From NCBI GenBank assembly GCA_041917755.1, contig JAYRWY010000003.1:1-64000 (forward strand): a stretch of 64,000 nucleotides of DNA. The letters run 5' to 3'. The stretch is from RGZA01 sp041917755. Lineage in GTDB: Bacteria; Pseudomonadota; Alphaproteobacteria; UBA9219; RGZA01. Under the pieces are notes generated by a model, which worked only from the letters and a program-made list of their open reading frames with translations, did not search any database and had not been told where the DNA came from. The first letter of the stretch is position 1. The number at the start of each line of letters is the position of its first letter. Positions 26,915 to 36,965 of the stretch are shown here, one piece after another. Made by a program: the position numbers and the translations under genes.

Positions 26915-27760
26915 ATGGTTAAACATGGGGCTGCACTTGATCCACGTATCCATCCATATCGCAGCGATATCGCAGCTGAGAAGCTTCGCGACAGCGTAAC
27001 GGCGTCTCGTTTTGTTGAAGGCGAGTTATTGACCGTCACCTCAGGTATTATGCCCCTGCGTAAATCCCCCGACACGACTGCAGAGCAGATCAGTGAAATG
27101 CGTTACGGAGACAGCTTCACCTCCTATGAATCCAAGGATGGCTGGTATTGGGGGCAATGTGAACGGGATGGTTATGTGGGGTATGTCTACAATACTGGTT
27201 TATCCAGCGCGTCATCAAATCCAACCCATCGTATAAAAAAACAAACCTCATTTTTGTTTTCGGAACCATCCATTAAATCACCACCTATTGATACCCTGAC
27301 TTTTTTCAGTGCGGTTGAAGTAATTGGCGGCGACCAAAAATTCTTAGAATTGAAAAACGGCGGGTTTATTCATGCCCATCATTTAACCTCCATCATAGAT
27401 TGGCGGGAGCGGGACGTGGTCTTTAACGCGGGCCGCATGCTGGGTGTCCCTTATTTGTGGGGTGGTAATACGCCCATGGGACTTGATTGCTCTGGTTTAA
27501 TCCAATTGGCCTGCGAGGCATCAGGTCTATATTGCCCGCGTGATAGTGATATGCAGGCCGCCGGCTTGGGTATTGAAACGCCTGACCCATCCAATCTGCA
27601 TCGAGGCGATATCGTCTTTTTCCCGGGCCATGTCGGTATCATGACCGACCAAAGCGCATTATTGCATGCCAATGCCTATCATGGCTGCGTAGTAGTTGAA
27701 CCACTACAGGACGTGGTAGCACGGGGCAGCAAGATAACTGCAGTCCGTCGTCTAGCTTAA
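26915..27760 (+). CDS. NlpC/P60 family peptidase with SH3-like domains
   Basis: The 281-residue protein has two bacterial SH3-like regions (about 40-170) and a C-terminal NlpC/P60 domain with the catalytic Cys in GLDCSGLIQLA, His in FPGHVGIMTD, and a third residue in LLHANAYH. Family members cut gamma-D-Glu-diamino acid bonds in cell-wall peptides. No signal peptide is visible, so it should act in the cytoplasm on recycled muropeptides. It follows the MarR gene and overlaps the convergent transporter gene by 9 bp. Confidence 0.88.
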   Translation: MVKHGAALDPRIHPYRSDIAAEKLRDSVTASRFVEGELLTVTSGIMPLRKSPDTTAEQISEMRYGDSFTSYESKDGWYWGQCERDGYVGYVYNTGLSSASSNPTHRIKKQTSFLFSEPSIKSPPIDTLTFFSAVEVIGGDQKFLELKNGGFIHAHHLTSIIDWRERDVVFNAGRMLGVPYLWGGNTPMGLDCSGLIQLACEASGLYCPRDSDMQAAGLGIETPDPSNLHRGDIVFFPGHVGIMTDQSALLHANAYHGCVVVEPLQDVVARGSKITAVRRLA

Positions 27761-29347
27761 TGCCGCTGCCAGCAACTTCTTTGTGTATTCTTGCTTCGGT
27801 TTGTTGAACACATCTTCGGCTGTACCGGTTTCTACCATTTTACCATGCTGCATAACCAATACGTTATGTGACATCGCGCGGATAACACGCAAGTCATGGC
27901 TGATGAAGATATAGCTTAGCTGATGCTTGGTTTGTAAATCACGTAGTAGTGCAATAATCTGCGACTGTACGGAGCGGTCAAGCGCAGAGGTTGGTTCATC
28001 CAGCACAATCAATCGTGGTTTCAAGATAAGCGCGCGCGCAATAGCGATGCGTTGGCGTTGGCCTCCAGAAAATTCATGCGGGAAGCGGTGGCGCATCTCT
28101 GGTTGCAGGCCAACTTCATGCAGAATATCGGCTACTGCCTTATCGCGTTCATCCTGTGTCCCGATATTATGAATGCTTAGACCTTCACCAATAATCGCGC
28201 CAATGGTCTGGCGTGGCGACAAGCTGCCATAGGGGTCTTGAAATACCAGCTGCATGCGCTGGCGCAGGGGACGTAATTCCTTATGGTTCATGGTTAGCAC
28301 ATTCTGCCCCATGAATACCGTTGTTCCGGTGGCCTTAGTAAGGCGCAACACACCCATGCCCAATGTAGTTTTACCAGAGCCAGACTCGCCAACTACGCCC
28401 AGCGTCTCCCCCTCACGTAGGGTGAAGCTGATGTCATCAACTGCGCGCACATAATCAACAATGCGCTTTAATATTCCTTTGCGGATGGGGTAGTGAACCT
28501 TGATGTGTTCAACTTTTAAAATTTCTTTTGTGTCTTTGGCAACCGGCGCGGCATGGCCTTTGGGTTCGCTGTCCAGTAAATGTTTGGTATAGGGATGTTG
28601 CGGGCTAGCAAATAAGTTGGCTGCATCGCCTTGCTCCACCAACACGCCATGTTGCATTACGCAAACGCGCTGCGCCATATGGCGAACAATGCCTAAATCA
28701 TGCGTAATGAGCAGCACGGCCATGCCAAGTTTTTTTTGTAGCTCTTTTAATAACTGCAAAATTTGTGCCTGAATGGTGACGTCTAAAGCGGTGGTCGGTT
28801 CATCGGCAATCAGTAAATCGGGGTCATTGGCCAAGGCAGCAGCAATCATTATGCGTTGGCGTTGCCCGCCCGATAGTTCATGGGGAAAACGCGGCAACCA
28901 TTGCGCTGGGTTGGGCAAGCCAACCAACTCTAACAGCTCCATCACTCGCGGGCGTGCTTGTTCCATCGTCACGCCTTTATGTTGCATGACAACTTCGGCA
29001 ATCTGCTTTTCAACAATGTGCAGTGGGTTAAGCGCACTCATTGGTTCTTGAAAAATCATTGAAATATCATTGCCACGAAGCTTTTGGATTTCTTCTTCGT
29101 TCTTACCCAGCAATTCACTCCCATTAAATGTGATGCTGCCGCTCACAATATTCGCGGCAGAGGGCAGTAATTGCATGATTGATAGGGCCGTAACCGATTT
29201 ACCCGAGCCAGACTCCCCAACCAAGGCAACCACTTCGCCCTTTTTGATAGAGAATGAAACGCCGCGCACGGCATCCACGGCGTTTTTACCGCTATTAAAG
29301 CGGATGTTTAGGTCTTTGATTTCTAATAAGCTATTCATAGGTTTCAT
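27752..29347 (-). CDS. yejF: Peptide ABC transporter, fused ATP-binding protein (YejF type)
   Basis: The 531-residue protein contains two complete ABC ATPase domains: Walker A GESGSGKSVTALS and GESGSGKTTLGMG, signatures LSGGQRQRI and FSGGQRQRIAIARAL, and Walker B LLIADEPTT and LIVLDEPTSALD. This tandem form is that of YejF, the energy module of the YejABEF importer for microcin C-like and other peptides. It overlaps the start of the permease gene by one base. Last gene of the operon. Confidence 0.93.
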   Translation of the reverse strand: MKPMNSLLEIKDLNIRFNSGKNAVDAVRGVSFSIKKGEVVALVGESGSGKSVTALSIMQLLPSAANIVSGSITFNGSELLGKNEEEIQKLRGNDISMIFQEPMSALNPLHIVEKQIAEVVMQHKGVTMEQARPRVMELLELVGLPNPAQWLPRFPHELSGGQRQRIMIAAALANDPDLLIADEPTTALDVTIQAQILQLLKELQKKLGMAVLLITHDLGIVRHMAQRVCVMQHGVLVEQGDAANLFASPQHPYTKHLLDSEPKGHAAPVAKDTKEILKVEHIKVHYPIRKGILKRIVDYVRAVDDISFTLREGETLGVVGESGSGKTTLGMGVLRLTKATGTTVFMGQNVLTMNHKELRPLRQRMQLVFQDPYGSLSPRQTIGAIIGEGLSIHNIGTQDERDKAVADILHEVGLQPEMRHRFPHEFSGGQRQRIAIARALILKPRLIVLDEPTSALDRSVQSQIIALLRDLQTKHQLSYIFISHDLRVIRAMSHNVLVMQHGKMVETGTAEDVFNKPKQEYTKKLLAAALS

Positions 29348-30381
29348 TACGCGCCCACCTTGTTCTTGCGTGGGTCAAATGCATCGCGCACGGCTTCACC
29401 GATGAAGATCAGCAGGCTAAGCAATAGCGATAGAATGATAAACGCCGTAATACCCAGCCATGGCGCTTGCAGGTTATTCTTGCCTTGGTTCAGCAATTCT
29501 CCAAGGGATGGCGAGCCAGGCGGCAAGCCAAATCCAAGAAAATCAAGGGCAGTAAGGGTGGTAATCGCCCCATTAAGAATAAAGGGTAGGTAGGTAATGG
29601 TAGCAACCAGGGCATTTGGCAGCATATGGCGTACCATAATAGTAAGGTTGGTTGCTCCAAGTGCGCGTGCAGCCTTCACATAATCAAAGTTACGTGCGCG
29701 AAGGAATTCAGCGCGCACGACGCCAACCAAGTGCATCCAGCTAAACAATAACAATAAGCTTAACAGCCACCAGAAATTCGGCTGCACCAAGGATGACATG
29801 ATGATCAGCAAGAACAGCGTTGGCATACCTGACCAGATTTCAATAAAACGCTGCAGCACGAGGTCTAATGTGCCGCCGAAATAACCCTGTATCGCGCCAG
29901 CGGCAATTCCCACAATGGATGAAAAGAAGGTTAGCGTTAGGCCGAATAGCACCGAAATGCGAAAGCCGTGGATAAGACGTGCAAACACATCCCGCCCTTG
30001 ATCATCGGTGCCAAGCCAGTTTTCAAAAGATGGCGGCGATGGCGCAGGAACGGTCAGATTATAATTGATGGTATTATAGGAGTAGGGAATAAGTGGCCAA
30101 ACAGCCCAACCTTTTTCTTTTATCTTTTGTGCCACAAACGGATCGCGGTAATCGGCTTCGGTTTTAAATTCCCCGCCAAAAGTGGTCTCCGGATAGGCAT
30201 TCACTATCGGGAAGTATAATCCGCCATCATAGGAAATGATGATGGGTTTATCATTTGCAATCACATCCGCAAACAAGCTGAACACCAATAAAACAAGGAA
30301 TATCCATAGGGAATAAAATCCACGTTTATTAGCTTTAAAATTCTGCCAGCGACGCTGACCAAGGGGCGATAGTACAATCAT
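29347..30381 (-). CDS. yejE: Peptide ABC transporter permease (YejE type)
   Basis: The 344-residue permease has the long periplasmic loop between helices 1 and 2 (IISYDGGLYFPIVNAYPETT) that marks YejE, then NWLGTDDQGRDVFARLIHGF and the permease EAA-like motif ARALGATNLTIMVRHMLPNA. Six membrane helices fit the DppC/OppC-like type. It begins 2 bp after the end of yejB. Confidence 0.93.
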   Translation of the reverse strand: MIVLSPLGQRRWQNFKANKRGFYSLWIFLVLLVFSLFADVIANDKPIIISYDGGLYFPIVNAYPETTFGGEFKTEADYRDPFVAQKIKEKGWAVWPLIPYSYNTINYNLTVPAPSPPSFENWLGTDDQGRDVFARLIHGFRISVLFGLTLTFFSSIVGIAAGAIQGYFGGTLDLVLQRFIEIWSGMPTLFLLIIMSSLVQPNFWWLLSLLLLFSWMHLVGVVRAEFLRARNFDYVKAARALGATNLTIMVRHMLPNALVATITYLPFILNGAITTLTALDFLGFGLPPGSPSLGELLNQGKNNLQAPWLGITAFIILSLLLSLLIFIGEAVRDAFDPRKNKVGA

Positions 30382-30383
30382 GG

Positions 30384-31502
30384 CTAGGTATCCCGCTTTT
30401 CAAAATCAATGCGCGGGTCAACAGCAGTATAGGTCAAATCACCAATGATATTCAGGATAAGCCCAAGCAGCGTAAAGAAGTACAGCGTTGCAAACATTAC
30501 CGGATAATCCCGGCTTATGGCGGATTCAAAACCCAATAAACCAAGCCCATCAAGTGAGAATATGACTTCAATCAATAATGAACCTGTAAACAGGATTGAA
30601 ATAAATGCGTGCGGAAAACCTGCTATCACAATCAACATCGCGTTACGGAACACATGACCATATAGTACTTGTTTTTCAGATAAACCTTTAGCGCGCGCAG
30701 CCGTTACATACAGTTTGCTGATTTCATCCATAAATGAGTTTTTTGTCAGCATCGTCAGGCTGGCAAAGCCACTAATCACCATGGCGGTGACCGGCAAGGT
30801 GATATGCCACAAATAATCAAGAATACGTTGCGGCCAACTTAAATCCGCCCAGTTATCCGAAACAAGACCGCGCAGCGGAAACCAATCCAACACACGTCCG
30901 CCTGCAAATACCACCACCAGTAATACGGCAAATAAGAAGCTGGGTATGGCGTATCAGATTATGATGACGGTGCTGGTCCAAATGTCAAAATTACTGCCGT
31001 CTTTTACCGCTTTACGAATGCCAAGCGGAATTGAAATCAGATAAATAAGTAATGTGGTCCACAGCCCAAGTGAAATCGACACCGGCATTTTTTCTAAAAC
31101 CAGGTCGATTACTTTTTGGTCACGGAAATAGCTTTTGCCAAAATCAAATTTTATATAATGCCCAATCATCAATAAAAAACGTTCATGCATTGGCTTATCA
31201 AATCCAAACTGGACCTCCAGTTCTTTGATAAACTCAGGATCAAGCCCTTGCGCTCCTTTATAACGCGATGACGTATTGGTATTGGTCATAAGTTTTTCAC
31301 CGGGCTGGGTCATGGCTTGCATGTTTTCGCTGCCTGACCCATTGACACGGGAAGTCGCATCTGTGGAATGCCCTTGTAACTTAGCAATGACCTGTTCAAC
31401 TGGGCCGCCTGGTGCCGCCTGAACAATCAAAAAGTTCAGCACCATAATCCCGAACAAAGTTGGGATAATCAAAAATAAGCGGCGGATGATATAATTTAGC
31501 AT
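30384..31502 (-). pseudogene. yejB: Peptide ABC transporter permease yejB with an in-frame TGA
   Basis: The frame 31502 to 30384 is 373 codons long and matches YejB throughout, but codon 183 is TGA (30954-30956). The two halves abut exactly: ...IRKAVKDGSNFDIWTSTVIII before the stop, then YAIPSFLFAVLLVVVFAGG after. Homologues have a Gly at that place, so GGA to TGA is a single-base explanation. No frameshift is involved. The downstream half could restart only at internal GTG/ATG codons. Either a recent loss of function, a sequence error, or readthrough; the flanking yejA, yejE and yejF look intact, which favours error or a very recent change. Confidence 0.85.
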
Positions 31503-31508
31503 GTGGGG

Positions 31509-33326
31509 CTATTTCGCGCGTTTGCCGGTGGCGTTGATTTTCGCAAGTTTTGCCTCATCAATCCACCATGTTTCAGTAACAGGTAGGCCATAAGGAGGAT
31601 TAATGGCTGGTCGGCCAAAAATATCCCAATAGGCAACACGGTAACTCTTGGTATGCCATTGTGGAATGACATTAAAGTTCCACAATAACACGCGGTCGAG
31701 TGCCTTGGTAATGGTCACCAGTTCTTTGCGGTCTTTAGCTCTGATCAGTTTATCTGTCAGCTCATCAACCACTTTGTCTTTGATACCACAAATATTACGG
31801 CTACCAGGAACATCAGCCTTGGCTGATCCCCAATTATCGAGTTGTTCGTTACCCGGTGAGAGAGACTGTGGAAACACATGAATAATCATATCAAAGGCAA
31901 AATCATTCATCCGGTTTTGGTATTGCGCACTATCTGCTAAACGCAAATCTGCCTTGATGCCAAGTTTCTCGAGGTTGCGGATGAAGGGTTGTATCCAGCG
32001 CTCAAACATCGGGCTTTCAATCAGTATCTCGAATTTGAATGGTTCACCTTTTGCGTTGACTAACTCTGCACCTTTAAGAGTCCAGCCGGCGCTGGCCAAT
32101 AATTCTTGAGCCTTACGCATATTTGCACGATTATTACCGCTGCCATCGGTCTTGGGCGGCTCATAGCTTTCTGTAAATACGCGGTCAGGAATTTTGCCGC
32201 GATAGGGTTCAAGAATTTTAAGTTCATCAGCGCTTGGCAAACCATGTCCTGCAAGCTCCGAGTTTTCATAATAGCTTGATGTGCGATGGTATGCGCCAAA
32301 TGCCAATGATTTGTTGGACCATTCAAAATCAAATGCATAAGCAAGCGCTTCACGCACCTTTATGTCCTGAAAAATCGGGCGGCGTAGGTTGTATACAAAC
32401 GCCTGCATACCTTGCGGTAATTGATTGGCAATTTCTTCTTTCTTTACAAGCCCGTCTTTTACAACTGGGGCGTTATAAGCAGTCGCCCAATTTTTGGCCA
32501 CGTTCTCAAGCTTGAAATCCCATTTACCGGCAAGGAACGCTTCGTGCGCCACCGTTTGATCGCGGTAATAGTCGTAGCGAATTCGATCAAAATTATAGCG
32601 CCCTACATTGATCGGCAGGTTTGCGCCCCACCAATTTTTCACGCGTGTATAAACAATACTTCGACCAGCCTCAAAGCTTTCAATTTGGTATGGCCCACTG
32701 CCAATTGGCTTTTCCAGAGTGGTTTCTTCAAATTTGCGCTTAACCCAATCATGCTCGGGCAAAATCGGTAACTGTCCCATAATCATAGGCAATTCGGTAT
32801 TGCCGGGTTTGCTGAACGTGAACTTAACTTCGTGTTCGCCAATTTTTTCAACCTTGGCAACTTCGCGATAATAACTGCGATAAAATGGATGGCCTTTGGT
32901 TTTAAGGGTATTAAAGCTCCAGATTACGTCCTGAACCGTTACAGGAGTTCCGTCATTAAATTTTGCTTCTTTGCGCAATTTGAACGACACGTAAGAACGG
33001 TCTTCTGGGTAACTGATGCTCTCGGCCAATAAACCATAAGCACTATTAGGTTCGTCATTGGTGCTTTCCATCAGTGTTTCATAGATAGAGCTTAGCCCTG
33101 CTGCCTGTTCACCTTTTAAAATATAAGCATTCAGTGTATCAAAGCCCCCAATCACAGCCATGCGGATTTCACCGCCTTTTGGCGCACCCGGTGTTATGTA
33201 ATCAAGGTGTTTGAAATCTACCGGATATTTTGGAGTGCCATGGAGTGCAACGCCATGAGCGTTTTGCACATCTGCAAAGGCAAAATTGCTAAACAAAGCA
33301 AAGACTAAAATTAGAATAATTGGCAT
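31509..33326 (-). CDS. yejA: Peptide ABC transporter substrate-binding protein (YejA type)
   Basis: The 605-residue protein has a signal peptide (MPIILILVFALFSNFAFA) and a family 5 extracellular solute-binding fold: DYITPGAPKGGEIRMAVIGG, SFKLRKEAKFNDGTPVTVQD, then VREALAYAFDFEWSNK. HGVALHGTPKYP near the N-terminus and the C-terminal QWHTKSYRVAYWDIFGRP are typical of YejA. First gene of yejABEF, 6 bp before yejB. Confidence 0.93.
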   Translation of the reverse strand: MPIILILVFALFSNFAFADVQNAHGVALHGTPKYPVDFKHLDYITPGAPKGGEIRMAVIGGFDTLNAYILKGEQAAGLSSIYETLMESTNDEPNSAYGLLAESISYPEDRSYVSFKLRKEAKFNDGTPVTVQDVIWSFNTLKTKGHPFYRSYYREVAKVEKIGEHEVKFTFSKPGNTELPMIMGQLPILPEHDWVKRKFEETTLEKPIGSGPYQIESFEAGRSIVYTRVKNWWGANLPINVGRYNFDRIRYDYYRDQTVAHEAFLAGKWDFKLENVAKNWATAYNAPVVKDGLVKKEEIANQLPQGMQAFVYNLRRPIFQDIKVREALAYAFDFEWSNKSLAFGAYHRTSSYYENSELAGHGLPSADELKILEPYRGKIPDRVFTESYEPPKTDGSGNNRANMRKAQELLASAGWTLKGAELVNAKGEPFKFEILIESPMFERWIQPFIRNLEKLGIKADLRLADSAQYQNRMNDFAFDMIIHVFPQSLSPGNEQLDNWGSAKADVPGSRNICGIKDKVVDELTDKLIRAKDRKELVTITKALDRVLLWNFNVIPQWHTKSYRVAYWDIFGRPAINPPYGLPVTETWWIDEAKLAKINATGKRAK

Positions 33327-33421
33327 GGGTTACCTGCAGGAAGGATGACCACACCAGACTATTCACTTTTTTAGATAAAGGGGAGGGGTTTCTAGAGGTC
33401 TAAATAACCAGAATCAGAATT

Positions 33422-33874
33422 CTAAGAAGCTGATACGGCGGGCTCATGAGGCAGATGTTTCATATTATCAAGCATATTATGCTTTAGCTGCTCCAGCTCG
33501 TTCTTAATTTTGGCGTAATCCAAGGCAACCTTAACCGTTGCATTAAGGCGCGCGGATGGAAATGGCTTCATAATAAAATCAAATGCGCCAAATTTCATGG
33601 CGTCTGCAGCAGCACCAATTGATCCATAGGCAGTTACAACCACCACAGGAATGGATGGGTAGGTGGTATGAAGATGTTTTAATATCTCAATTCCATCCAT
33701 GTCCGGGAGGTTTAAGTCCAAAACAATGGCGGAGTATTGGCTTTGTTTTATCATGGCAAGGCCCGCTTGCCCCGTATTAGCAATATCGGCGGATCTTCCT
33801 TCTGTAGAAAGATACTTTGCATAGAGCTCTGCCATAGTCCTTGTATCTTCAATAATGAGGATTTTATCGGCCAT
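33422..33874 (-). CDS. Stand-alone response regulator receiver protein
   Basis: The 150-residue protein is one receiver domain with acidic pair IIEDTRT, phospho-acceptor Asp in IVLDLNLPDMDG, Thr in VVVVTAYGS and Lys in IMKPFP, then a helical tail of about 30 residues (KIKNELEQLKHNMLDNM). The tail may mediate dimers; no output domain is present. The partner kinase is not in the window. It is 95 bp downstream of yejA on the same strand. Confidence 0.9.
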   Translation of the reverse strand: MADKILIIEDTRTMAELYAKYLSTEGRSADIANTGQAGLAMIKQSQYSAIVLDLNLPDMDGIEILKHLHTTYPSIPVVVVTAYGSIGAAADAMKFGAFDFIMKPFPSARLNATVKVALDYAKIKNELEQLKHNMLDNMKHLPHEPAVSAS

Positions 33875-33954
33875 GGAACGTTTCCTGATATGAGTAGTCC
33901 CAAATTCTATGATGTCGCCGTTAATATTGGCTATATGCCTTGTATACTCCCATA

Positions 33955-33994
33955 TGCAAAAAGGCCTCAGATATTGCTATCCAAGGCCTTTAAG
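33955..33994 (-). terminator. Intrinsic terminator for the charged-repeat protein gene
   Basis: On the minus strand AAAGGCCT and AGGCCTTT bracket a loop of about 17 nt and are followed by a short T-run (AGGCCTTTTTGC). It lies about 20 bp past the stop codon at 34015. Confidence 0.65.
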
Positions 33995-34014
33995 AGGATT
34001 AAATCCAAACAATC

Positions 34015-34362
34015 TTATCGATGATGATTTGCCTTTACGTCATGACGACGCTCTTTGCGTTGTTGATGACGTGTCTTCTTAAGATCACGGATTTCTTTTG
34101 TTGTTTCCTTCACGGCATCTTTGTTGCCTGCCTTAAGTTCATGGCGACGTTCTTTTTTAAGATCATGAATTTCTTTTGTAGTTTCATGAATGGCTTGGGT
34201 GTCCTGCTTGACTTCTTCGCTAACCGCTGGCGCAACTGGCGGTGTTCCAGCTGGCATCATGGCAGGGGGAGGTGGTGCGGGAGGGGTTACTGGCGCAGCT
34301 TCTTGTGCAAAGGCGGGAGCCGCCATCAGCATCACGGCAAATGCAAGTGCTAGGGATTTCAT
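34015..34362 (-). CDS. Exported protein with Pro-rich segment and charged repeats
   Basis: A 115-residue protein with signal peptide (MKSLALAFAVMLMAAPAFAQ), an Ala/Pro stretch, and two similar charged repeats of about 25-30 residues: ETTKEIHDLKKERRHELKAG and ETTKEIRDLKKTRHQQRKER, ending His-rich (KANHHR). The repeats should form basic helices or coiled coil. GGAG stands about 9 nt before the ATG at 34362. Function unknown; a periplasmic nucleic acid-, metal- or polyanion-binding role is conceivable but not shown. Confidence 0.7.
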   Translation of the reverse strand: MKSLALAFAVMLMAAPAFAQEAAPVTPPAPPPPAMMPAGTPPVAPAVSEEVKQDTQAIHETTKEIHDLKKERRHELKAGNKDAVKETTKEIRDLKKTRHQQRKERRHDVKANHHR

Positions 34363-34456
34363 TGATCTATTCTCCAATGGTTAGATTAAGGTGTCGTGAG
34401 ACAGGAATAAGTTAGCCTTTGAATTATGGCAAGGCTATGTCCCATTACAAGCACTG

Positions 34457-35956
34457 TTATTTGGTGGCCGGTGCAGGCGGAATAATTACCCAATATATCC
34501 GGGTGGGCGGCATATTTGTGACCGTTTGCCATGGCAATTCAGTGCTTTCAACTGCCCCCTTATAGTCAGCGAGATAAGATGGCCGTGCATCTTTATTACG
34601 CCAAATAACTACAGCTCCTTTGCGTGCCACCTCGTCCTTATTTATCCAAGGACTGTGGGTAATATCTCCATCAATAAAGACATGCGGGCGGTTTTGAAGG
34701 TCTGGAGCATACAGAGCCACATTCCCGCCAAGCCAAGAATCACTAATGATGTATGATAATGGTTCCCCGCTTGGGCCTACTTTTTCTACCCATTTGTCAT
34801 GAATGAGTTTGGATAAAGCTGCACCCGGGAAATGCCCGCGCATGGGCTTAAATCCCAGCGCAGGGCCATGCGCCATGCTAATATAAAATGCAACCAGTGA
34901 CAGACAGAATACTATACCCCAACCGATGGCAAATCGTTGCAACCGTTTGTCTGAAAAATCCAACGGCACATTCATAACAATCCAAAGGGGAATGAAGCTC
35001 AGATAGGGCATGCCCCACATATCAAGCGCACGATGCCCTGTGATCAGTGAAATAATGAAATTTAAGACCAATGGCGCAAAGGCAAGAAACGCCAAAAGCC
35101 TTCTACGTAAATTGGCCTGTTGGGGCGGTGGCGTTTGGCCATTGAACAACGTTGCAACAAGCAACAGCATCGGCATCATATCCAGAAGCTGTGTTGCGGT
35201 AAACTTTATTGGAAAAAACAACCGTTCAAATATATCTTTTGCGGCCTCACTGCGGCTCATCGCATAGGTAAACGGGATGTATTGATGGTCATGCAGCCAG
35301 AAGATATGTGGCAATAAAACAGTACAAAATACGGCCAGCGCGATATACGGCTTATGCGTGGTCAGGACATGCCGTGCATCTTTATATATCAGTATAAAAA
35401 GACCAAAGCCGATGCCCAATAACGCAATAGAATATTTTGCGTAAAATCCAAGGCCAAACATCGCGCCAAATAATACCCAGTATTTAAGTTTGTCGCGCAG
35501 TATCGCGTTGGAAAATGCATAGCCACACAGTGCCCATTTCATCAATTGCAGGACATTCGGGTTAAATTCGGTGGACAGAAAATTAAAGTATACAATTCCT
35601 TCGCATAACAACGTCGCAATCAGTGCCTTTGTTCTCGTTGTGAAGAGGCGGGCTGTTCGATAAATTGCCCATAACGCAATACTGGTAGTTAGTGCGGAAA
35701 GCCCGAAATAACCAAGGCCGGAATTGCCAAATATATAGGTGACAAATTGCAACAACCATGCCTGCATGGGTGGGTGCTTGTAATAGCCCCACTGCATTTC
35801 ATTCCCCCATACAAATCCCTCAACCGTATCCAGCGGGGCGTTGGGCTGTATTAGCGTGGGAAGAATGGTCCAGCACAAAAAATGTAAAAGGATAAACCAC
35901 CAAAACAGTTTCGATGCATTTTTGTCAGTGATGGCAGATGTTTGGGTAAGAAGCAT
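34457..35956 (-). CDS. GT39-type membrane glycosyltransferase (ArnT/PMT-like)
   Basis: The 499-residue protein has about eleven membrane helices and the PMT/ArnT pattern: acidic residues in the first outer loop (PNAPLDTVEGFVWGNEMQWG), the HPP motif in YYKHPPMQAWLLQ, and a C-terminal periplasmic domain. These enzymes take sugar from a polyprenyl-phosphate donor and place it on lipid A or another periplasmic acceptor. The GT2 gene next to it (start and stop overlap by one base) would make the polyprenyl-sugar donor, so the two probably work as a pair. Confidence 0.87.
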   Translation of the reverse strand: MLLTQTSAITDKNASKLFWWFILLHFLCWTILPTLIQPNAPLDTVEGFVWGNEMQWGYYKHPPMQAWLLQFVTYIFGNSGLGYFGLSALTTSIALWAIYRTARLFTTRTKALIATLLCEGIVYFNFLSTEFNPNVLQLMKWALCGYAFSNAILRDKLKYWVLFGAMFGLGFYAKYSIALLGIGFGLFILIYKDARHVLTTHKPYIALAVFCTVLLPHIFWLHDHQYIPFTYAMSRSEAAKDIFERLFFPIKFTATQLLDMMPMLLLVATLFNGQTPPPQQANLRRRLLAFLAFAPLVLNFIISLITGHRALDMWGMPYLSFIPLWIVMNVPLDFSDKRLQRFAIGWGIVFCLSLVAFYISMAHGPALGFKPMRGHFPGAALSKLIHDKWVEKVGPSGEPLSYIISDSWLGGNVALYAPDLQNRPHVFIDGDITHSPWINKDEVARKGAVVIWRNKDARPSYLADYKGAVESTELPWQTVTNMPPTRIYWVIIPPAPATK

Positions 35957-36933
35957 TACTTATCATCTTCAATGCCGCGTTTGTCGGCAATGAAATAAAG
36001 TGGGCGACGCTTAACTTCAACGAAAATACGCGCGATATACTCGGCCAGTACCCCCAGCCCAATCAGCTGAATTCCGCCCAGCATCAAGACACTGACCATA
36101 ATAGTAGCAAAGCCTGGCACATCAATTCCAAACATGGTGGTCTGAATAATCAGGACTATCATATAAAGGAAGGCAAACATCGAAATGATGCAGCCAATTG
36201 CCGTCCACATTCTAAGCGGGATGCTGCTAAAGGATAAAAGTCCGTCAAATGCAAATTGTACTAATCCAATGGGCGACCAACTGGATTGCCCTTTATGGCG
36301 TGGTGCTACATCAAATTCTACACTTGCAGTTGAAAAACCAACCCAGCTCATCAGGCCTTTCATAAACCGGCTGCGTTCGGGCAGGGCATTCACTGCATCT
36401 ATCACGCGGCGGTCGAGTAGGCGGAAATCACCAGCGCCTTCAGGTAATTTGATGTCACCAATTTTGTCGAACAGCCAATAATACACATGGCTGAATTGGC
36501 GGCGCATTACGCCGTCCGTTTCACGATTGCGGCGCAGGGCATAAACCATCTGTGCACCGTCCTGCCACTTTTTATAAAGGTCAGGAATAACCTCGGGTGG
36601 ATGTTGTAAATCACTATCCATAATAATGGCTGCTGATCCGCGCGCATGGGCAAGGCCACAGCTTACCGTGTTTTCTTTGCCAAAATTACGGGCCAGACGT
36701 ATGGTTACAATTCGGGGGTTGCGTTGGTGGTGGGCGACTAGGCGCGCATAGGTATCATCGGTACTACCGTCATCCACAGCAATCAGTTCATAGGGGACGG
36801 CCATTTTTTCAAAAACGGCTTCCAGACGGATAAACAACAGATTAAGGTTTTCCGCCTCGTTATGACAAGGCAGGATAACACTCAGGATTGGGTTTTGGGA
36901 ATTACTAGACTGCTGCATGGATGGACCTGACAT
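35956..36933 (-). CDS. Polyprenyl-phosphate glycosyltransferase (GT2, GtrB/ArnC-like)
   Basis: The 325-residue protein has a GT2 domain with VILPCHNEAENL, VDDGSTDDT, and IMDSDLQHPPE, plus two C-terminal membrane helices (IGCIISMFAFLYMIVLIIQ and VSVLMLGGIQLIGLGVLAEY). This is the plan of enzymes that load a sugar on undecaprenyl phosphate at the cytoplasmic face. The ATG at 36933 has an AAGG site; six more codons are open upstream. It is the donor-maker for the ArnT-like gene that follows. Confidence 0.9.
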   Translation of the reverse strand: MSGPSMQQSSNSQNPILSVILPCHNEAENLNLLFIRLEAVFEKMAVPYELIAVDDGSTDDTYARLVAHHQRNPRIVTIRLARNFGKENTVSCGLAHARGSAAIIMDSDLQHPPEVIPDLYKKWQDGAQMVYALRRNRETDGVMRRQFSHVYYWLFDKIGDIKLPEGAGDFRLLDRRVIDAVNALPERSRFMKGLMSWVGFSTASVEFDVAPRHKGQSSWSPIGLVQFAFDGLLSFSSIPLRMWTAIGCIISMFAFLYMIVLIIQTTMFGIDVPGFATIMVSVLMLGGIQLIGLGVLAEYIARIFVEVKRRPLYFIADKRGIEDDK

Positions 36934-36965
36934 TACAGAACCTTCCCGCAAAAAATAACAGATTA

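Noticed and set aside
30954..30956. UGA recoded as glycine
   Set aside because: Other genes in the window, such as rmuC, the GT41 gene and the gspF-like gene, end in TGA as a normal stop.
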